Source of the DNA: Thermoproteota archaeon
GTDB lineage: Archaea > Thermoproteota > Thermoprotei_A > Sulfolobales > Pyrodictiaceae
NCBI GenBank assembly: GCA_013153105.1
Contig: JAADFC010000142.1
Span: forward strand, 1-5,360
Direction of reading: 5' to 3'
Length of the DNA: 5,360 nucleotides
The position numbers and the translations under genes were made by a program. A model generated the notes under the pieces. That model saw nothing but the letters and a program-made list of their open reading frames with translations, was not told where the DNA came from and did no database searches. Shown here piece by piece: positions 5,248 to 5,360 of this stretch; within the stretch, counting starts at the first letter, position 1, and the number at the start of each line of letters is the position of its first letter.

Positions 5248-5360
5248 CTAGCCACCGCTGACCACGGGGTAGAGCAGCAGTTCGTCCCCGTCGCTTACCT
5301 CCTCGTCCTCCGCCACCACCCTCCCGCCCCTGGCGACGACGTACTCGCCGCTTAGTAGCC
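5248..5360 (-). CDS. C-terminal part of a ubiquitin-like sulfur carrier (MoaD/ThiS/TtuB/SAMP type)
   Basis: Only the last 36 codons and a TAG stop are inside the window; the start lies beyond the right edge. The fragment reads SGEYVVARGGRV, then VSDGDELLLYPVVSGG at the very end. The DGDE turn, the hydrophobic strand, the P-V-V-S step and the free C-terminal Gly-Gly are the hallmark end of beta-grasp sulfur carriers. In this family the terminal glycine is adenylated by an E1-like enzyme and turned into a thiocarboxylate, which donates sulfur to molybdopterin (MoaD), thiazole (ThiS) or tRNA (TtuB, Urm1); archaeal SAMPs also become protein tags. A TtuA/Ncs6-type thiolase further down the same strand favours a tRNA-sulfur role, but MoaD cannot be excluded because the N-terminal half is missing. 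Usual family length is about 65-95 residues, so roughly half is seen. Confidence 0.8.
   Translation of the reverse strand, partial: LLSGEYVVARGGRVVAEDEEVSDGDELLLYPVVSGG

Noticed and set aside
3144..5360. A ubiquitin-like conjugation system in which the transglutaminase-like protein processes the Gly-Gly carrier
   Set aside because: The transglutaminase-like protein has a membrane segment, surface stalk and glycosylation sequons, so it should be outside the cell, whereas the carrier is cytosolic. No E1 or JAMM protease gene is visible.

Overview
The window looks like part of a GC-rich, hyperthermophilic crenarchaeal chromosome (Desulfurococcales-like by inference). The evidence is heavy use of AGG for Arg and ATA for Ile within a very GC-rich sequence, tight gene packing with overlapping stops and starts, GTG or TTG at every chosen start, an unregulated archaeal-type DAHP synthase, a tRNA thiolase with zinc fingers of the kind common in thermophiles, and a secreted protein with a Val-Thr stalk. 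Species cannot be named from the sequence alone.

Layout, left to right. (1) 1-93, minus strand: the probable N-terminal end of a membrane protein that runs off the left edge. (2) 94-195: a short divergent intergenic region with a TATA-like box at 147-152. (3) 196-1197, plus strand: a protein of the cobalamin-independent methionine synthase superfamily that resembles the N-terminal, non-metal half of MetE and contains no cysteine. (4) 1194-5360: a run of minus-strand genes. In transcription order these are the last 36 codons of a small ubiquitin-like sulfur carrier ending in Gly-Gly (stop at 5248); an intergenic stretch of 89 bases; a membrane-anchored Val-Thr-rich stalk followed by an extracellular transglutaminase-like domain (5158 to 3144, apparently one gene interrupted by a one-base frame change near 4775-4816); a TtuA/Ncs6-type tRNA 2-thiouridine synthase (3121 to 2039); and a type I-beta DAHP synthase (2042 to 1194). 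The DAHP synthase meets the methionine-synthase-like gene tail to tail, both ending on one shared CTAG.

How the genes may work together: the best supported link is between the Gly-Gly carrier and the TtuA/Ncs6 enzyme. In known systems (TtuB-TtuA in Thermus, Urm1-Ncs6 in eukaryotes, SAMP-NcsA in archaea) the C-terminal thiocarboxylate of such a carrier supplies sulfur for tRNA 2-thiolation. The DAHP synthase is translationally overlapped with the thiolase by GTGA, so the two are probably co-expressed, but no biochemical link is evident. The transglutaminase-like protein is predicted to lie outside the cell and probably does not act on the carrier or the tRNA enzyme.

I see no rRNA, tRNA, CRISPR array, insertion sequence or phage-like gene. 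The most notable points are the frame break in the stalk/transglutaminase gene, the carrier and thiolase lying close together, and an orphan MetE N-half without its catalytic partner beside it.
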